A DNA stretch of 64,000 bases from NCBI RefSeq assembly GCF_033449965.1, contig NZ_CP137761.1:3968001-4032000 (forward strand), read 5' to 3'. Positions 46,403 through 56,231 of this stretch are shown piece after piece (position 1 is the stretch's first letter; every line of letters begins with the position of its first letter). Below the pieces are notes generated by a model. That model did not search any database. It was not told the origin of the DNA and saw nothing but the letters and a program-made list of their open reading frames with translations. This DNA is from Bacillus sp. T3. Its GTDB lineage: Bacteria; Bacillota; Bacilli; Bacillales; Cytobacillaceae. Made by a program: the position numbers and the translations under genes.

Positions 46403-47269
46403 ATGAAAAAATGGATATTATCCCTTTCCTTAGCTGCTGGGGTTATTGGATTAACAGCCTGCGGAGGTGGCGACTCAGCTACAGTCGCAAAAACAGACGC
46501 TGGAGACATTACGAAGGACGAGCTCTATGATGCAATGAAAGAACAGTATGGAGAATCCGTTCTACAAGAGCTGTTATACACAAAAGTCCTATCTAAAAAT
46601 TACAAAGTAACGGATGATGAATTAGATAAAAAAGTTAAAGAAATTAAAGACCAAGCGGGTGAAAGCTTCGAGATGCTTCTTGCCCAAAATGGACTTAAAG
46701 ATGAAAAAGAACTTAGAGAATTGTTAAAGCCACAGCTTTTAATTGAAAAAGCTGGTTTAAAGGAAGTTAAAGCAACAGAAAAGGAAATGAAAGATTACTA
46801 CGCAAACCTTAAGCCTGAAATTAAAGCTCGACACATTCTTGTAGATAGTGAAGAAAAAGCGAAAGAAGTAAAGAGCAAGCTTGATGGTGGTGCTAAATTT
46901 GAAGATTTAGCTAAAGAATATTCTACAGACCCAGGTTCAAAGGATAAAGGTGGAGACCTAGGCTGGTTTGGTGCAGGTGCGATGGTAGCGGAATTTGAAA
47001 ACGCAGCCTATGCTCTAAAAGTTAATGAAATCAGTGCGCCTGTAAAATCAGAGAACGGCTGGCACATCATCCAAGTGACAGATAAAAAGGAAAAGAAAAA
47101 ATACGAAGATATGAAAAAAGAAATTGAATATCAAGTTAAGGTTGCTAAGTTAGATAGCACAACGGTTCAAACTGTAATTGATAAAGAACTTAAAGCAGCA
47201 AATGTAAAGATTGAAGATAAGGATCTTGAAGGCGCTGTAACTCACGGCACTACTTCTACAGAGAATTGA
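46403..47269 (+). CDS. prsA: PrsA foldase lipoprotein (peptidyl-prolyl isomerase)
   Basis: PrsA folds secreted proteins at the outer face of the membrane. The signal peptide ends in the lipobox LTAC (Cys20). The parvulin domain is in the middle (IKARHILVDSEEKAKEVKSKL, STDPGSKDKGGDLGWFGAG, NGWHIIQVTD), and the flanks are charged helices. The ATG at 46403 follows AGGAG. About 288 residues, normal. The natural terminator is now 1.9 kb away because a group II intron on the opposite strand begins one base after the prsA stop. Confidence 0.95.
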   Translation: MKKWILSLSLAAGVIGLTACGGGDSATVAKTDAGDITKDELYDAMKEQYGESVLQELLYTKVLSKNYKVTDDELDKKVKEIKDQAGESFEMLLAQNGLKDEKELRELLKPQLLIEKAGLKEVKATEKEMKDYYANLKPEIKARHILVDSEEKAKEVKSKLDGGAKFEDLAKEYSTDPGSKDKGGDLGWFGAGAMVAEFENAAYALKVNEISAPVKSENGWHIIQVTDKKEKKKYEDMKKEIEYQVKVAKLDSTTVQTVIDKELKAANVKIEDKDLEGAVTHGTTSTEN

Positions 47270-47270
47270 G

Positions 47271-49155
47271 ATAGGGGGAGGCGACTAACCTCCATTTATC
47301 CCTCTCACACCACCGTACGTACGGTTCCGTATACGGCGGTTCCAGTTAAGTCAAACGCTGTGAGTCATATCTTGCAGTAATACTTTTTAATCCTAAGGAA
47401 TGCCAATAGGTATTCCTTAGTGTTTTCTGTAGGATAGGGCTTTTAGATATTCTCCAGTAAGCCTTTCTCGTATTTCCCCATTCATATGCTTTCCCTTTTG
47501 GTACTCCCAGTTCGATAAGCTTCTTTACCTTAGTTTTTGGGAGTTTCCATTCTTTCCATCGAATCATCCTTAACCTTCGGTTTAACCATCCTTCTAGTTT
47601 TGCAAATACGGAGCGTGTATCCGCAAGGTGATAATAGTTAACCCAACCAACCAGATATTCATTAAGCTTATTGATCCTTACTTCCATTGCGATTGATTTA
47701 CGTCTACTCGTTAGCTTCCTGATTTTATCCTTAAATCGCTTAATAGACTGTGGTGAAATCCTAACCTTCGGTTTTAAGTTGCTTGAAAAGCTAAATCCAA
47801 GAAACTTCCTTTTCCAAGGTCGGTCAACAGCACTTTTTTCCCTGTTAACTTTCAACTTAAGTTTCCCTTCAATAAACCGAGTCATCGCAACCATTACTCT
47901 CTCTCCTGCACGTTTGGATTTGACGTAAATATTACAGTCATCTGCGTATCGAACGAATCTATGTCCTCTTCGCTCGAGTTCTTTATCCAATTCATCCAAG
48001 ACGATATTAGAAAGCAAGGGGCTTAGCGGCCCTCCTTGCGGAGTTCCTTCAAGATTAGGACTGACAAGTCCGCCTTTCATTACACCCGAGGATAAATATT
48101 TCCGTATCAAATGGAGTAAAGTTTTGTCTTGAATTCTAGTAGCTAATTTACTCATTAATCTATCGTGATTAACTTTATCAAAGAATTTTTCAAGGTCGAT
48201 GTCTACAACCCATCGATATCCTTCCTCTATATAACTTTGGGCCAAAATTACTGCATCATGGGCTCGCCTCCTAGGACGAAATCCAAAGCTACATTTTGAG
48301 AAACTTGGGTCATATATTTTGGTTAGCACTTGGGTGATTGCCTGTTGAATGAAACGGTCTGTCACGGTTGGGATTCCTAATTTCCTTTTTCCTTTGCCAT
48401 CTGGTTTCGGGATTTCGACTCGACGGACTGGGAGAGGAATATAGGTCCCATCTGCTAGGGATTGACGCAGTTCATTCCAGTTAAGCATGATATGTCCGCG
48501 TAGAGCCGTGACGGGCATTTCGTCAACTCCATGTTTCCCTTTATTCTTTTCTACTCTTTTAATAGCGTTAAGTAGATTATCCCGTGACAGGACTTGTTCC
48601 ATTAACATTGATATAACCTCCCGCGTAAGTAGGTGTTCTGTTTGTGTTCTTTCCGTTCTCCACCCTGTTTAGGGACCCCCATGGGTTCACCATTTCTTTC
48701 CGTAAACAGGTTCATTGTTTTCTGCTTCATTGAAAAGAAAGATACGCCTAGTTCCTACTTTCCATAACTGGTTCAGCCCTTCCTTAACCTCTTAAGCGAT
48801 TAAGTACTATGGCTTCTGCTGACGCCTGTCGTTCAACCAATCCTCACGGATTGGCTTACCGCATGAGTACGGCATATCGACAGGTTCTCCCAGGGTAAGA
48901 GTGCAGACTTTCCTTCCATGTCCCCGCCTCATTTACTCTGTGACATCTTCGGCAGTATGGGCTTTATCTTGTATTGCAGACTCATCCAATGTCACCTAGC
49001 CTTATATGAGATTCGTGTTCCTCGGGGCAGAAGTTTGCCGCCGACTTCCTTCAGGTATGAGGGTCACCCCTCATACCCTTGTCTTAAGCTACAGCTACTA
49101 CTGCCTTCGCTGTTCGGGACTTTCACCCTAGAGCCTGCACCCATGCCGGGCACAC
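47271..49155 (-). mobile_element. Group IIC intron with its maturase gene
   Basis: On the minus strand the element starts GTGTGCCCGGCATGGGTGCA and ends with a domain V (GCCGTATACGG, then CCGTACGTACGGTGG and TGTGAGAGGG), then a domain VI stem (GGAGGTTAGTCGCCTCC) and a terminal CCCTAT. These resemble the Oceanobacillus iheyensis group IIC intron. The 5' exon ends in the hairpin and T run of a terminator, the known target type of class IIC. Length 1,885 bp; the maturase frame is intact. Confidence 0.93.
47346..48608 (-). CDS. ltrA: Group II intron reverse transcriptase/maturase
   Basis: This is a 420-residue reverse transcriptase with maturase domain and no endonuclease domain, as usual for class IIC. 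RT motifs include IPTVTDRFIQQAI, FGFRPRRRAHDA, VVDIDLEKFFDKVNHDRL, GTPQGGPLSPLLSNI and the catalytic RYADDCNIY. The maturase (X) region follows (INKLNEYLVGWVNYYHLAD). The ATG at 48608 follows GGGAGG. It lies in domain IV of the intron. Confidence 0.93.
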   Translation of the reverse strand: MLMEQVLSRDNLLNAIKRVEKNKGKHGVDEMPVTALRGHIMLNWNELRQSLADGTYIPLPVRRVEIPKPDGKGKRKLGIPTVTDRFIQQAITQVLTKIYDPSFSKCSFGFRPRRRAHDAVILAQSYIEEGYRWVVDIDLEKFFDKVNHDRLMSKLATRIQDKTLLHLIRKYLSSGVMKGGLVSPNLEGTPQGGPLSPLLSNIVLDELDKELERRGHRFVRYADDCNIYVKSKRAGERVMVAMTRFIEGKLKLKVNREKSAVDRPWKRKFLGFSFSSNLKPKVRISPQSIKRFKDKIRKLTSRRKSIAMEVRINKLNEYLVGWVNYYHLADTRSVFAKLEGWLNRRLRMIRWKEWKLPKTKVKKLIELGVPKGKAYEWGNTRKAYWRISKSPILQKTLRNTYWHSLGLKSITARYDSQRLT

Positions 49156-49156
49156 A

Positions 49157-49197
49157 ATAATAAAAAAAACGGGCCATCTGGCTCGTTTTTTTTTATT
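49157..49197. terminator. Bidirectional terminator of prsA and yhaL
   Basis: AATAAAAAAAACG.GCC and GGC.CGTTTTTTTTATT pair around a small loop. The intron starts 2 bases beyond it on the yhaL side of the minus strand. Before insertion this hairpin stood directly after the prsA stop. Confidence 0.85.
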
Positions 49198-49210
49198 ATG
49201 TTTATTAAAC

Positions 49211-49399
49211 TTATCCTACAGACCCAATGTCTTGTTTACGCAGTTCTTTTTCCTTTTCGAGTCGTTCCATATAAATATTACCTTCTCGTTCAATCATTTC
49301 CTGTTCAAGCTTTCGATCTGCTCTTCCTGTTTTAATTGTCATGATAGCACTCATCAAAATACCAGCTACAACAAAATACACCCAAACAGGTATGGTCAT
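49211..49399 (-). CDS. yhaL: Sporulation protein YhaL
   Basis: This is a 62-residue protein with one N-terminal helix (IPVWVYFVVAGILMSAIM) and a charged cytosolic tail (EMIEREGNIYMERLEKEKELR). It matches YhaL, a sporulation-linked protein next to prsA in B. subtilis. The ATG at 49399 follows GAGAGGTGAG. Its terminator is the target hairpin of the group II intron. Confidence 0.85.
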   Translation of the reverse strand: MTIPVWVYFVVAGILMSAIMTIKTGRADRKLEQEMIEREGNIYMERLEKEKELRKQDIGSVG

Positions 49400-49512
49400 T
49401 TTCTCACCTCTCTTTAGCAAATGGTTGTCCAATGTTTTCTACATCATATGCAAAGTGAGTAAAAATATGACCAAATCGCACTAGAAATACTTTAACAAAA
49501 CTACAATCCAGT

Positions 49513-50470
49513 TTATTTATGAAAAGTTGGCTTATAAAAGGAGCGATTATCCAAGGCAAAAATACGCTCAGTAAATTCCCCTGGTTTTACATGTTCTAAA
49601 GCTCGATCAAGCATATTCATTTTGGCATCTAAATTATCAATATAATGAAGCATTTCCGCCTCTTTGATTAATGGTGGTTTCGGACTCCCCCACTCTGCTT
49701 TCCCATGATGGGATAGTACAAGATGTTGGAGGATTAAGACTTCCTCGCCTGTTATGTTCAGCTCATCTGCAGCCTTTCCTATTTCATTAACCATGATAGA
49801 AATATGCCCTAATAAATTCCCTTGAACTGTATAAGTGGTAGAAATCGGGCCAGACAATTCAAATACCTTCCCTAAATCATGAAGAATAACTCCAGCATAA
49901 AGCAAGTCTTTATCTAGGCTTGGATAAAGCCCCGCGATCACCTTTGCCAGGTCTAGCATACAACACACATGATAAGCCAGACCTGGAGATAAATTCATGA
50001 TGGTTTTTTGTGGCTGCAGGAAATTGCATAAAATCTTGCTGATATTTTTTTAACAAATGTCTTGTGATTCTTTGGATATTTGGATTTTTCATATCAAAAA
50101 TATATTGGGTAAGCTTGCTGGCCATTTCATCTGTTTGAATGGGAGCTGTTTCAAGAAAATCGGCCATTTTTACAGGATCAATTGGAGCTTGCGGCCGTAT
50201 TTGACGAATTCTTAATTGATGCCTGCCCCGATAGCTTAAAATTTCTCCAGAAACCTTGACTATGCTTTCAGTCATATAACTCTTTTCATCTGCTTCTGAA
50301 GCGTCCCACAGCTTTGCCTCAATCTCCCCACTCTTATCCTGAAGGATTAAGGTTAAAAAAGGTTTCCCATTACTTGCTATTCCTTTTGTAGCATGTTTGA
50401 TTAATAGGAACACATCCACTTGATCTCCAACCGCAAATTGCATGATCCCTTTCGTCATAAAGTCCGACAC
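49513..50470 (-). CDS. yhaM: YhaM 3'-5' exoribonuclease (one-base frameshift)
   Basis: YhaM is a 3'-5' exonuclease with an N-terminal OB-fold (GDQVDVFLLIKHATKGIASNGKPFLTLILQDKSGEIEAKLWDA) and a C-terminal HD domain (GVILHDLGKVFEL, LSHHGKAEWGSPKPP). The frame breaks at 49982-49986, coding strand CCAGG; CCGG restores H-H-E-F-I-S-G-L-A-Y-H-V, the family sequence. The span is 3n+1, about 318 residues. It heads the yhaM-N-O group, whose products act on RNA and DNA ends. Confidence 0.92.
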
Positions 50471-50578
50471 TCCCCTCTATACAAATAGTATATCATAAGC
50501 TATCTATCTCTTTTCTTGATCGAATTATTGTTAAAATTCGGTAGGAATGTATCTGCTAAAGCCCCACTGCCAACGATT

Positions 50579-53500
50579 CTACTTAACCTTTACTCGTTCC
50601 ATGCTAGAATCGTACTCCCCCATAGTAATGAGCTTTCCTTTAGTAAAATATTGGAGTAAATGTTGATGACAGGTGAAAAATAAAATTTGATGCCCTTTTA
50701 ATCGACCTAACAACCTAATCACCTTCTGAGTCCGATGTTGGTCAAAATTAACAAAGCTATCATCAATGATAATTGGAAACTGATACTTTTCGTAAAGTGT
50801 TGTTGCTAAGGCTAATCTTATTGATACATAGATTTGTTCAGAAGTCGCTTGGCTCAGCTCTCTTGGCTCATAAAAAAGATGGTCTCGACTTTCGATTAGG
50901 AAGCTGCTTCCCACTTGTTGTGTATGAATCCGAATATATTGATCATCTGTTAATTCACGTAAAAAGCTCTCAGCCTTTTTGATCATTTTTGGAAGTCGTT
51001 CATTTTTGTATTTATCAACAGCGTGATTTAATAGATGCTGAGCGACCGCAAACTTAGCCCAGCTTTTTGCCTCTGTATTCAATTCCGACTGTTTAAGACG
51101 GTATTGGTGAAGAAGCTCTGCATAGGTTCCTCCATCTTCTAAAATGGCAATTTGATATTTTACTTCTGCTAACCGTTCCTGGGTCGAGCTTAACTGATCT
51201 TGTAGAGCAGACTGTTCAATTTGTAGCTCTGTCAGTTGCTGTTCCACATTGATGCTATAAAACTGTTGTTGATCATCCTGTCCAATCCCCGATAATGACA
51301 ATTGATTTTCAATCTGCTTCAATCTGTCACTTACTGCCTTTTTTCTTGTTGCCAACTTGCCCGCTTCCATAAAGTCTTCTTCCGTATCAACACCAGCCAT
51401 AGTAAATAACTGTTTTAATCGACTTAAATATCCTTCATATTCGGCTTGTAATAGCTTTTCATCTTCCTCAAATCCAACAAGTATTTGCCCTTTTTCATAA
51501 TGAAGAATTTGCTTTTTCTGCTCGTTTTTTAATTGTTCCTTCAATTGATAGGCTACGCTGAATAATTGATTATTTTCTGTATCTAGAAATTTCCGTGCCA
51601 AGTCTTTTAACCTAGTTTCAATTTGGACTATTTCACTTTGGACATGATCAAGCTTTTTTCGCCATTTTTGCTTTTGAAGCACGGCGCTTTTTAGTTTTTC
51701 GACTAGTAAAAACGCATCATAAATAAAATGTTGTGAAAAGTCAGTTGGAACACCTAAATCCCGCCCTAGCTCATCAAGCAGTACTTTGTTGACTCGTGAA
51801 TCCATTTCCCATTGTTCATAGGCTTCAAGGATTTTTTCATATTGGTCATTTTTTTGCTCCCATTTCATCCTAAGGATTCGCTCTTGTTCTCTATTCGTTT
51901 GATCAGATTCCAGCCTTTGATCAAGCGAATAAGTGCTTTCGGTATTCGAAGGGCTGTTCTCATCTGTCCAATTTTTTTCTTTTAACTTAAGCGCGTTTAG
52001 CTCATTTCGATAAGTACTCTGCTTTATTGATGGTTTCTTACTTTGAACCAAAATAACATATAGTAACCCGGCACCTGAAATTGCTAAAACGATCCATTGC
52101 TGTTCGAAAAAACTCCAAGCTGCAAGGATCAGAAACAAGATGCTAAATACCAACATCCCAATGACTGTTTGAGTATGCTGCGTCTTATTTTGTTTTGCTT
52201 CCTCCGCTGCTAAATGATTAAGTCTCTGAAATTGATTTTGAAGTTCTGCTAAACCACGTTCATTTAGTTTCCGACTTTCAGCCAAATTTTTTTGGCGTTG
52301 CAATTCCTCTCGTTCATTTGGCGACAATAGTTTATTGTTTAAGCTGTGAAGCTGCTCCTCTAATCCCTCCAGCTCCCGCTTTGTTTGATAAAATTGGTTA
52401 TCAAGCGCCTCTTTTTTCTCTAATAATCGTGCTGCCTCTCTCCAGGCGGCAGCAGTTTTTTCCTTCATTATAAAGCTTGTATTGCTTTTTAGGATTATGT
52501 CATCATCCATTTTGATATGAAGCTTTTGCTGTAATTCAATCATTTCCTGGTCGATGTCCGCTAATTGCAGCTTTGTTTGTTGGTATTCCTGTGTTAATTG
52601 CTCATACAATGGTAAATTTTCAACAGCGGTTTGGATCTCCAACTCAGTTGCCAATAGCTCTTCATTAGGATGTATCGACTTGATTTCGGCCTGTAATTCT
52701 TGTATTTTTTGAACGATGGTATTTATTTTTTGTTCACAGGAAAACTGAGTTTGCTTTAGTTCTTCAAAGAGTTTCATTCCTTCCTCAGGAAATCTTCTAT
52801 GAGCTATTTTATCCCATTCCTCTTTTAAAGAATGTTGTTCATTCATTAATGGCAAATAGCGTTTCCATTCTTTCACCCTTGTGAACATATTTTGTTTATT
52901 TACTAAATCAATATTAAGCGTTTTGACGGTCCACTCTAGCCCGTCTTTTTCCTCAACATATTGCCAATACTGGTCATTTTGCTGTTCAGCCTTCTTAAGT
53001 TCTTGATGCAGTCCTTTTATCTCGGCGATTTTTTCATTTATTAATGGTTTTTTTCCATTTGGTTTATAGCGGGAATCTAATTCCTTTTTGATTGTAGCTT
53101 CTGCTAATAACAGCCGATCTGTTCCTAATGCACCTGTTGAGAATAGGAATTTACCTAAATCTTCGTTTTTCATTTGCTGCACATTTTGTAAACCATGAAG
53201 ATTAAACGAGAAAATAGATTGGTACAAAGCTTTATCCATGTGTGACAATAGCTGTTGCAGTAGTTCTTCTCCACCTTGTGTTCCATCCTCAAGCACCACT
53301 TTGACATCTCCAGTGGCTTTCCCTCTCACCCGTTCAATTACTGCTTTTCCCTGTGGAAGGGTGACCACGAGCTGACCTCCATATTTAGCATGCTTCTTTG
53401 GTTCATAACGTAAATCTACTTGGGCTTTCGTTGGAAATCCAAATAAGATGCTATGAATAAAGGACATGATTGTTGATTTTCCTGCTTCATTTTTTCCATA

Positions 53501-53584
53501 AAAAATAGTTGTATTTTCTAAATTCCGCACAATATAATTTTCTAATTTACCATAACCGTAAATATGAATTTCATTGATAACCAG
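50579..53584 (-). CDS. yhaN: YhaN SbcC/Rad50-like ATPase
   Basis: YhaN is a large SMC-like ATPase expected to work with the YhaO nuclease on DNA ends. Walker A is FYGKNEAGKSTIM near the N terminus; two long coiled-coil arms flank a hydrophobic segment in the middle (MLVFSILFLILAAWSFF), and the ABC signature/Walker B region is near the C terminus (SQATSEQIYVSIRLALA, PIIIDDSFVNFD). A GTG at 53530 would cut off the first strand of the ATPase (EIHIYGYGKLENY). The frame stays open to a CTG at 53584, 5 nt after GGGAGGGAG. So the true start is upstream and either non-standard or altered by an error. About 1,001 residues. Confidence 0.88.
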   Translation of the reverse strand: MVINEIHIYGYGKLENYIVRNLENTTIFYGKNEAGKSTIMSFIHSILFGFPTKAQVDLRYEPKKHAKYGGQLVVTLPQGKAVIERVRGKATGDVKVVLEDGTQGGEELLQQLLSHMDKALYQSIFSFNLHGLQNVQQMKNEDLGKFLFSTGALGTDRLLLAEATIKKELDSRYKPNGKKPLINEKIAEIKGLHQELKKAEQQNDQYWQYVEEKDGLEWTVKTLNIDLVNKQNMFTRVKEWKRYLPLMNEQHSLKEEWDKIAHRRFPEEGMKLFEELKQTQFSCEQKINTIVQKIQELQAEIKSIHPNEELLATELEIQTAVENLPLYEQLTQEYQQTKLQLADIDQEMIELQQKLHIKMDDDIILKSNTSFIMKEKTAAAWREAARLLEKKEALDNQFYQTKRELEGLEEQLHSLNNKLLSPNEREELQRQKNLAESRKLNERGLAELQNQFQRLNHLAAEEAKQNKTQHTQTVIGMLVFSILFLILAAWSFFEQQWIVLAISGAGLLYVILVQSKKPSIKQSTYRNELNALKLKEKNWTDENSPSNTESTYSLDQRLESDQTNREQERILRMKWEQKNDQYEKILEAYEQWEMDSRVNKVLLDELGRDLGVPTDFSQHFIYDAFLLVEKLKSAVLQKQKWRKKLDHVQSEIVQIETRLKDLARKFLDTENNQLFSVAYQLKEQLKNEQKKQILHYEKGQILVGFEEDEKLLQAEYEGYLSRLKQLFTMAGVDTEEDFMEAGKLATRKKAVSDRLKQIENQLSLSGIGQDDQQQFYSINVEQQLTELQIEQSALQDQLSSTQERLAEVKYQIAILEDGGTYAELLHQYRLKQSELNTEAKSWAKFAVAQHLLNHAVDKYKNERLPKMIKKAESFLRELTDDQYIRIHTQQVGSSFLIESRDHLFYEPRELSQATSEQIYVSIRLALATTLYEKYQFPIIIDDSFVNFDQHRTQKVIRLLGRLKGHQILFFTCHQHLLQYFTKGKLITMGEYDSSMERVKVK

Positions 53585-53602
53585 AGGGACTCCCTCCCTT
53601 CT

Positions 53603-54823
53603 CTACTCTTTTTTTAGTAATTTGACTAATAGGCTTTCCGCTTCACAAACTAATTGATTAAGCTCATCTTGCTGTAATCTAGAAATATATTTTCTTACTG
53701 TATTATGCTGATATAATGGTGCTAGACTTTCATCAAAATACTCATATGTATCAACCGCTTGAAATAGTTCTTCAAAAAAGTCAGCCTGTTTCATCAGTTG
53801 AAGACGATCATAGTTTTGGTTTTCTTCTATTAATAAATCAACTAGCCACACGAACGATCTCTCATCTTCTTCCTCACCCTGTAAGCTTTCTAATAGCTCT
53901 CCACTTGAAAGATGATCGTTTTCTTGAGCTGACAATTTGACTCCAACAAGCTTCATCGTTAGTAAAGTTCCGATTCCTTCTCGACGAATAGAATCTATTT
54001 CTTTCAGACAAAGCTGATAAAGGTCAGAAATCGTTTGTGCAGATGAGCCATCGACTTCAATTTCCTGCCATACACAATCACTTGTCGGAATAAACTCCAA
54101 GTTTTTGTCCGTTTCAGACATCGTGACCAAATAGCAGCCTTTTTCTCCTGTTTCTTTACGATGGCGCCCTTGAATATTTCCTGGGTATATGATGGGAGGC
54201 TCTTCTGATAACTCTGTCCTTTTATGGATATGACCTAAAGCCCAATAGTCAAATTCCTTTTCGTACAAATCTGCTAGAGTAAACGGAGCATAGTTACCGT
54301 GTTCGCTGGATCCTTCGAAGTTACCATGTAAAATCCCAATATGAAAATCAGCTTCGCCCTGTTTGTTGTAATCGTCAATTCTTCTTTCAGTTACATGGCG
54401 GTGCGAATAACTGAATCCATAAAGTGCGGCTGTTACCTTTTCTTTATTGATGAACATTTGCCGCTCTATTTTAGATGAAAAAACATAAGCATTTGTCGGC
54501 AATGGAATATTAGCCCATTTCCCAGAAAGATGGTCATGATTACCATGAACAATAAAAACTTGGATTTGATATTGGGCTAACCTCTCAATTTGCTTGCGAA
54601 AGCGTGTTTGAGCACGAATGCTGCGATCCTCTCCATCAAATAGGTCGCCAGCTAAAATAATAAAATCAACTTCATGTTGAATGGCTGCATCTATTATTTT
54701 TGAAAATGATCTAAACGTGCTTTCTTTAAGTCTTTGGAAAATGGTTTGAGGTAAGTGCCTTAAACCAAGCATTGGGCTGTCTAAATGAAGATCTGCCGCA
54801 TGTATAAAGGTCATTTTTTTCAT
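53603..54823 (-). CDS. yhaO: YhaO SbcD/Mre11-like nuclease
   Basis: This is a 406-residue metallophosphoesterase of the Mre11/SbcD type. Metal motifs are FIHAADLHLDSP, ILAGDLFDGEDR, VHGNHDH and LGHIHKR, with an HGNFEG loop between. The yhaN frame opens 18 nt downstream, so YhaO and YhaN are made together. The pair resembles SbcD and SbcC. Direct biochemical roles in Bacillus are less clear than for SbcCD. Confidence 0.9.
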   Translation of the reverse strand: MKKMTFIHAADLHLDSPMLGLRHLPQTIFQRLKESTFRSFSKIIDAAIQHEVDFIILAGDLFDGEDRSIRAQTRFRKQIERLAQYQIQVFIVHGNHDHLSGKWANIPLPTNAYVFSSKIERQMFINKEKVTAALYGFSYSHRHVTERRIDDYNKQGEADFHIGILHGNFEGSSEHGNYAPFTLADLYEKEFDYWALGHIHKRTELSEEPPIIYPGNIQGRHRKETGEKGCYLVTMSETDKNLEFIPTSDCVWQEIEVDGSSAQTISDLYQLCLKEIDSIRREGIGTLLTMKLVGVKLSAQENDHLSSGELLESLQGEEEDERSFVWLVDLLIEENQNYDRLQLMKQADFFEELFQAVDTYEYFDESLAPLYQHNTVRKYISRLQQDELNQLVCEAESLLVKLLKKE

Positions 54824-54935
54824 TTCATTTTTCTACCCTTCAAATTTGTTAAAGCTCTTTTAAATCATTCGCTTTATTACATTTTAGCATCCGCAAAAAG
54901 CGAATGCACGTTCTACCTTAGAATAATAAAAAAGA

Positions 54936-54970
54936 AAACTCGCTATCAGGAAATTTCTGATAGCGAGTTT
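54936..54970. terminator. Terminator between yhaP and yhaO
   Basis: A perfect 14-bp stem (AAACTCGCTATCAG/CTGATAGCGAGTTT) placed after the yhaP stop on the minus strand. Confidence 0.85.
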
Positions 54971-54973
54971 CCA

Positions 54974-56231
54974 TTATTTATATTTTTTTGTAAGCTGTAA
55001 TGCTTCTTTTATGTCTTTAAAGGAGTTTGATTTTCCGTACATTAACACTCCACCTCGATAGACTCGAGCGCCAAAAATAGCTAACACCATAATCGTGACG
55101 ACCAAAATCCCTATTGCCAGCGCTGCTTCCCAAATTGGAATATTCAACATTCCAACGCGGAGAAACATCAGCATGGGTGTAAAAAATGGAATAAATGAAG
55201 CAATCTTAATGAATGTTGCTTCCGGCTGTCCTAACCCGAACATCGCCATCATAAAGCCTGCTACAACCAACATCGTCATTGGCGTAATCATTTGCTGCAC
55301 ATCCTCAATCCTGCTGACTAATGACCCTAAAAATGCAGCCAATGTTGCATAAAGGAAATAGCCAAGCAGAAAGAAAATGACCGCATATATAATCGTAGCA
55401 GTTGGAATTTCACCAAAGCCTAAAAAATTAAAGGCAGCGCCCTTTAAATCATCGAGATTTTGCTTAACTGAAAAATAGCCGACTACTAGCAAAAGTGAGA
55501 GCTGAGTTAAACTTAACAGCCCAATCCCCAAAATTTTTGCAAACATTTGCTTTATAGGAGAAACACTAGAAATTAAGATTTCCATTACCCTTGATGCTTT
55601 CTCCGTCGCAACCTCCATTGCAATCATATTTGCATACATTATAACTGCAAAATAAATGATGAACAGCAGGACATAAACTAAACCTCTTGCCTGCGTTAAC
55701 TCTTTTTCCGTTTTTGCATTTTCCTCTAAAGCCATTTGCTTAAAGGAAACTGGCTCATAAAGCTTAGCAAGCTGTTCTGGTTTTAATTCAATTTGAGATG
55801 CAGCAATTGAAACTTTTATTTGTTGAATATAACTCTGAAGCTCTGTAGCTGTATCTGAATCTGTGATACTCATTGCTTTATAGATGGCGATTGGAAGCAT
55901 CCCTTCATCAAAGCGAAGTTGCAGAACCCCTTTATATTCACCTTTCTCAACTGCTTTTTCAGCTTCCGATATTGAACCTTCAAATTCACTTATCACCAAT
56001 TCACTGTTCATTGCTTCAACCTGCTGCTTTAAAGATGGAAACAGCCTGCCACCAGGTTTCATCCACGACCGCAATTTTATCTAGGTCATTTTTATTAAAA
56101 TAATCAATGATCTTTGGCATATTGGTTAAACCTAGAATAATGGCAACAGTGAGTAATGACGTAACTAAAAATGATTTTGTCTTTAATTTCGATAAGTAGG
56201 TATGTACTAAAATGTTAAAGAAATTATTCAT
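54974..56231 (-). CDS. yhaP: YhaP ABC-2 permease, NatB-like (one-base frameshift)
   Basis: This is the membrane part of a NatAB-like ABC-2 exporter. It has one N-terminal helix (FLVTSLLTVAIILGL), an extracytoplasmic domain and about five C-terminal helices; the coupling motif EKASRVMEILISSVSPIKQM is clear. The frame breaks at 56052-56056, coding strand CCTGG; CCGG restores V-D-E-T-G-G-R-L-F-P-S (span 3n+1, about 418 residues). It overlaps yhaQ by 8 nt. The substrate is not established; NatB relatives export sodium. Confidence 0.88.

Noticed and set aside
46264..46530. 88-codon frame over the prsA start
   Set aside because: It overlaps the prsA signal peptide in another frame and begins inside the promoter region.
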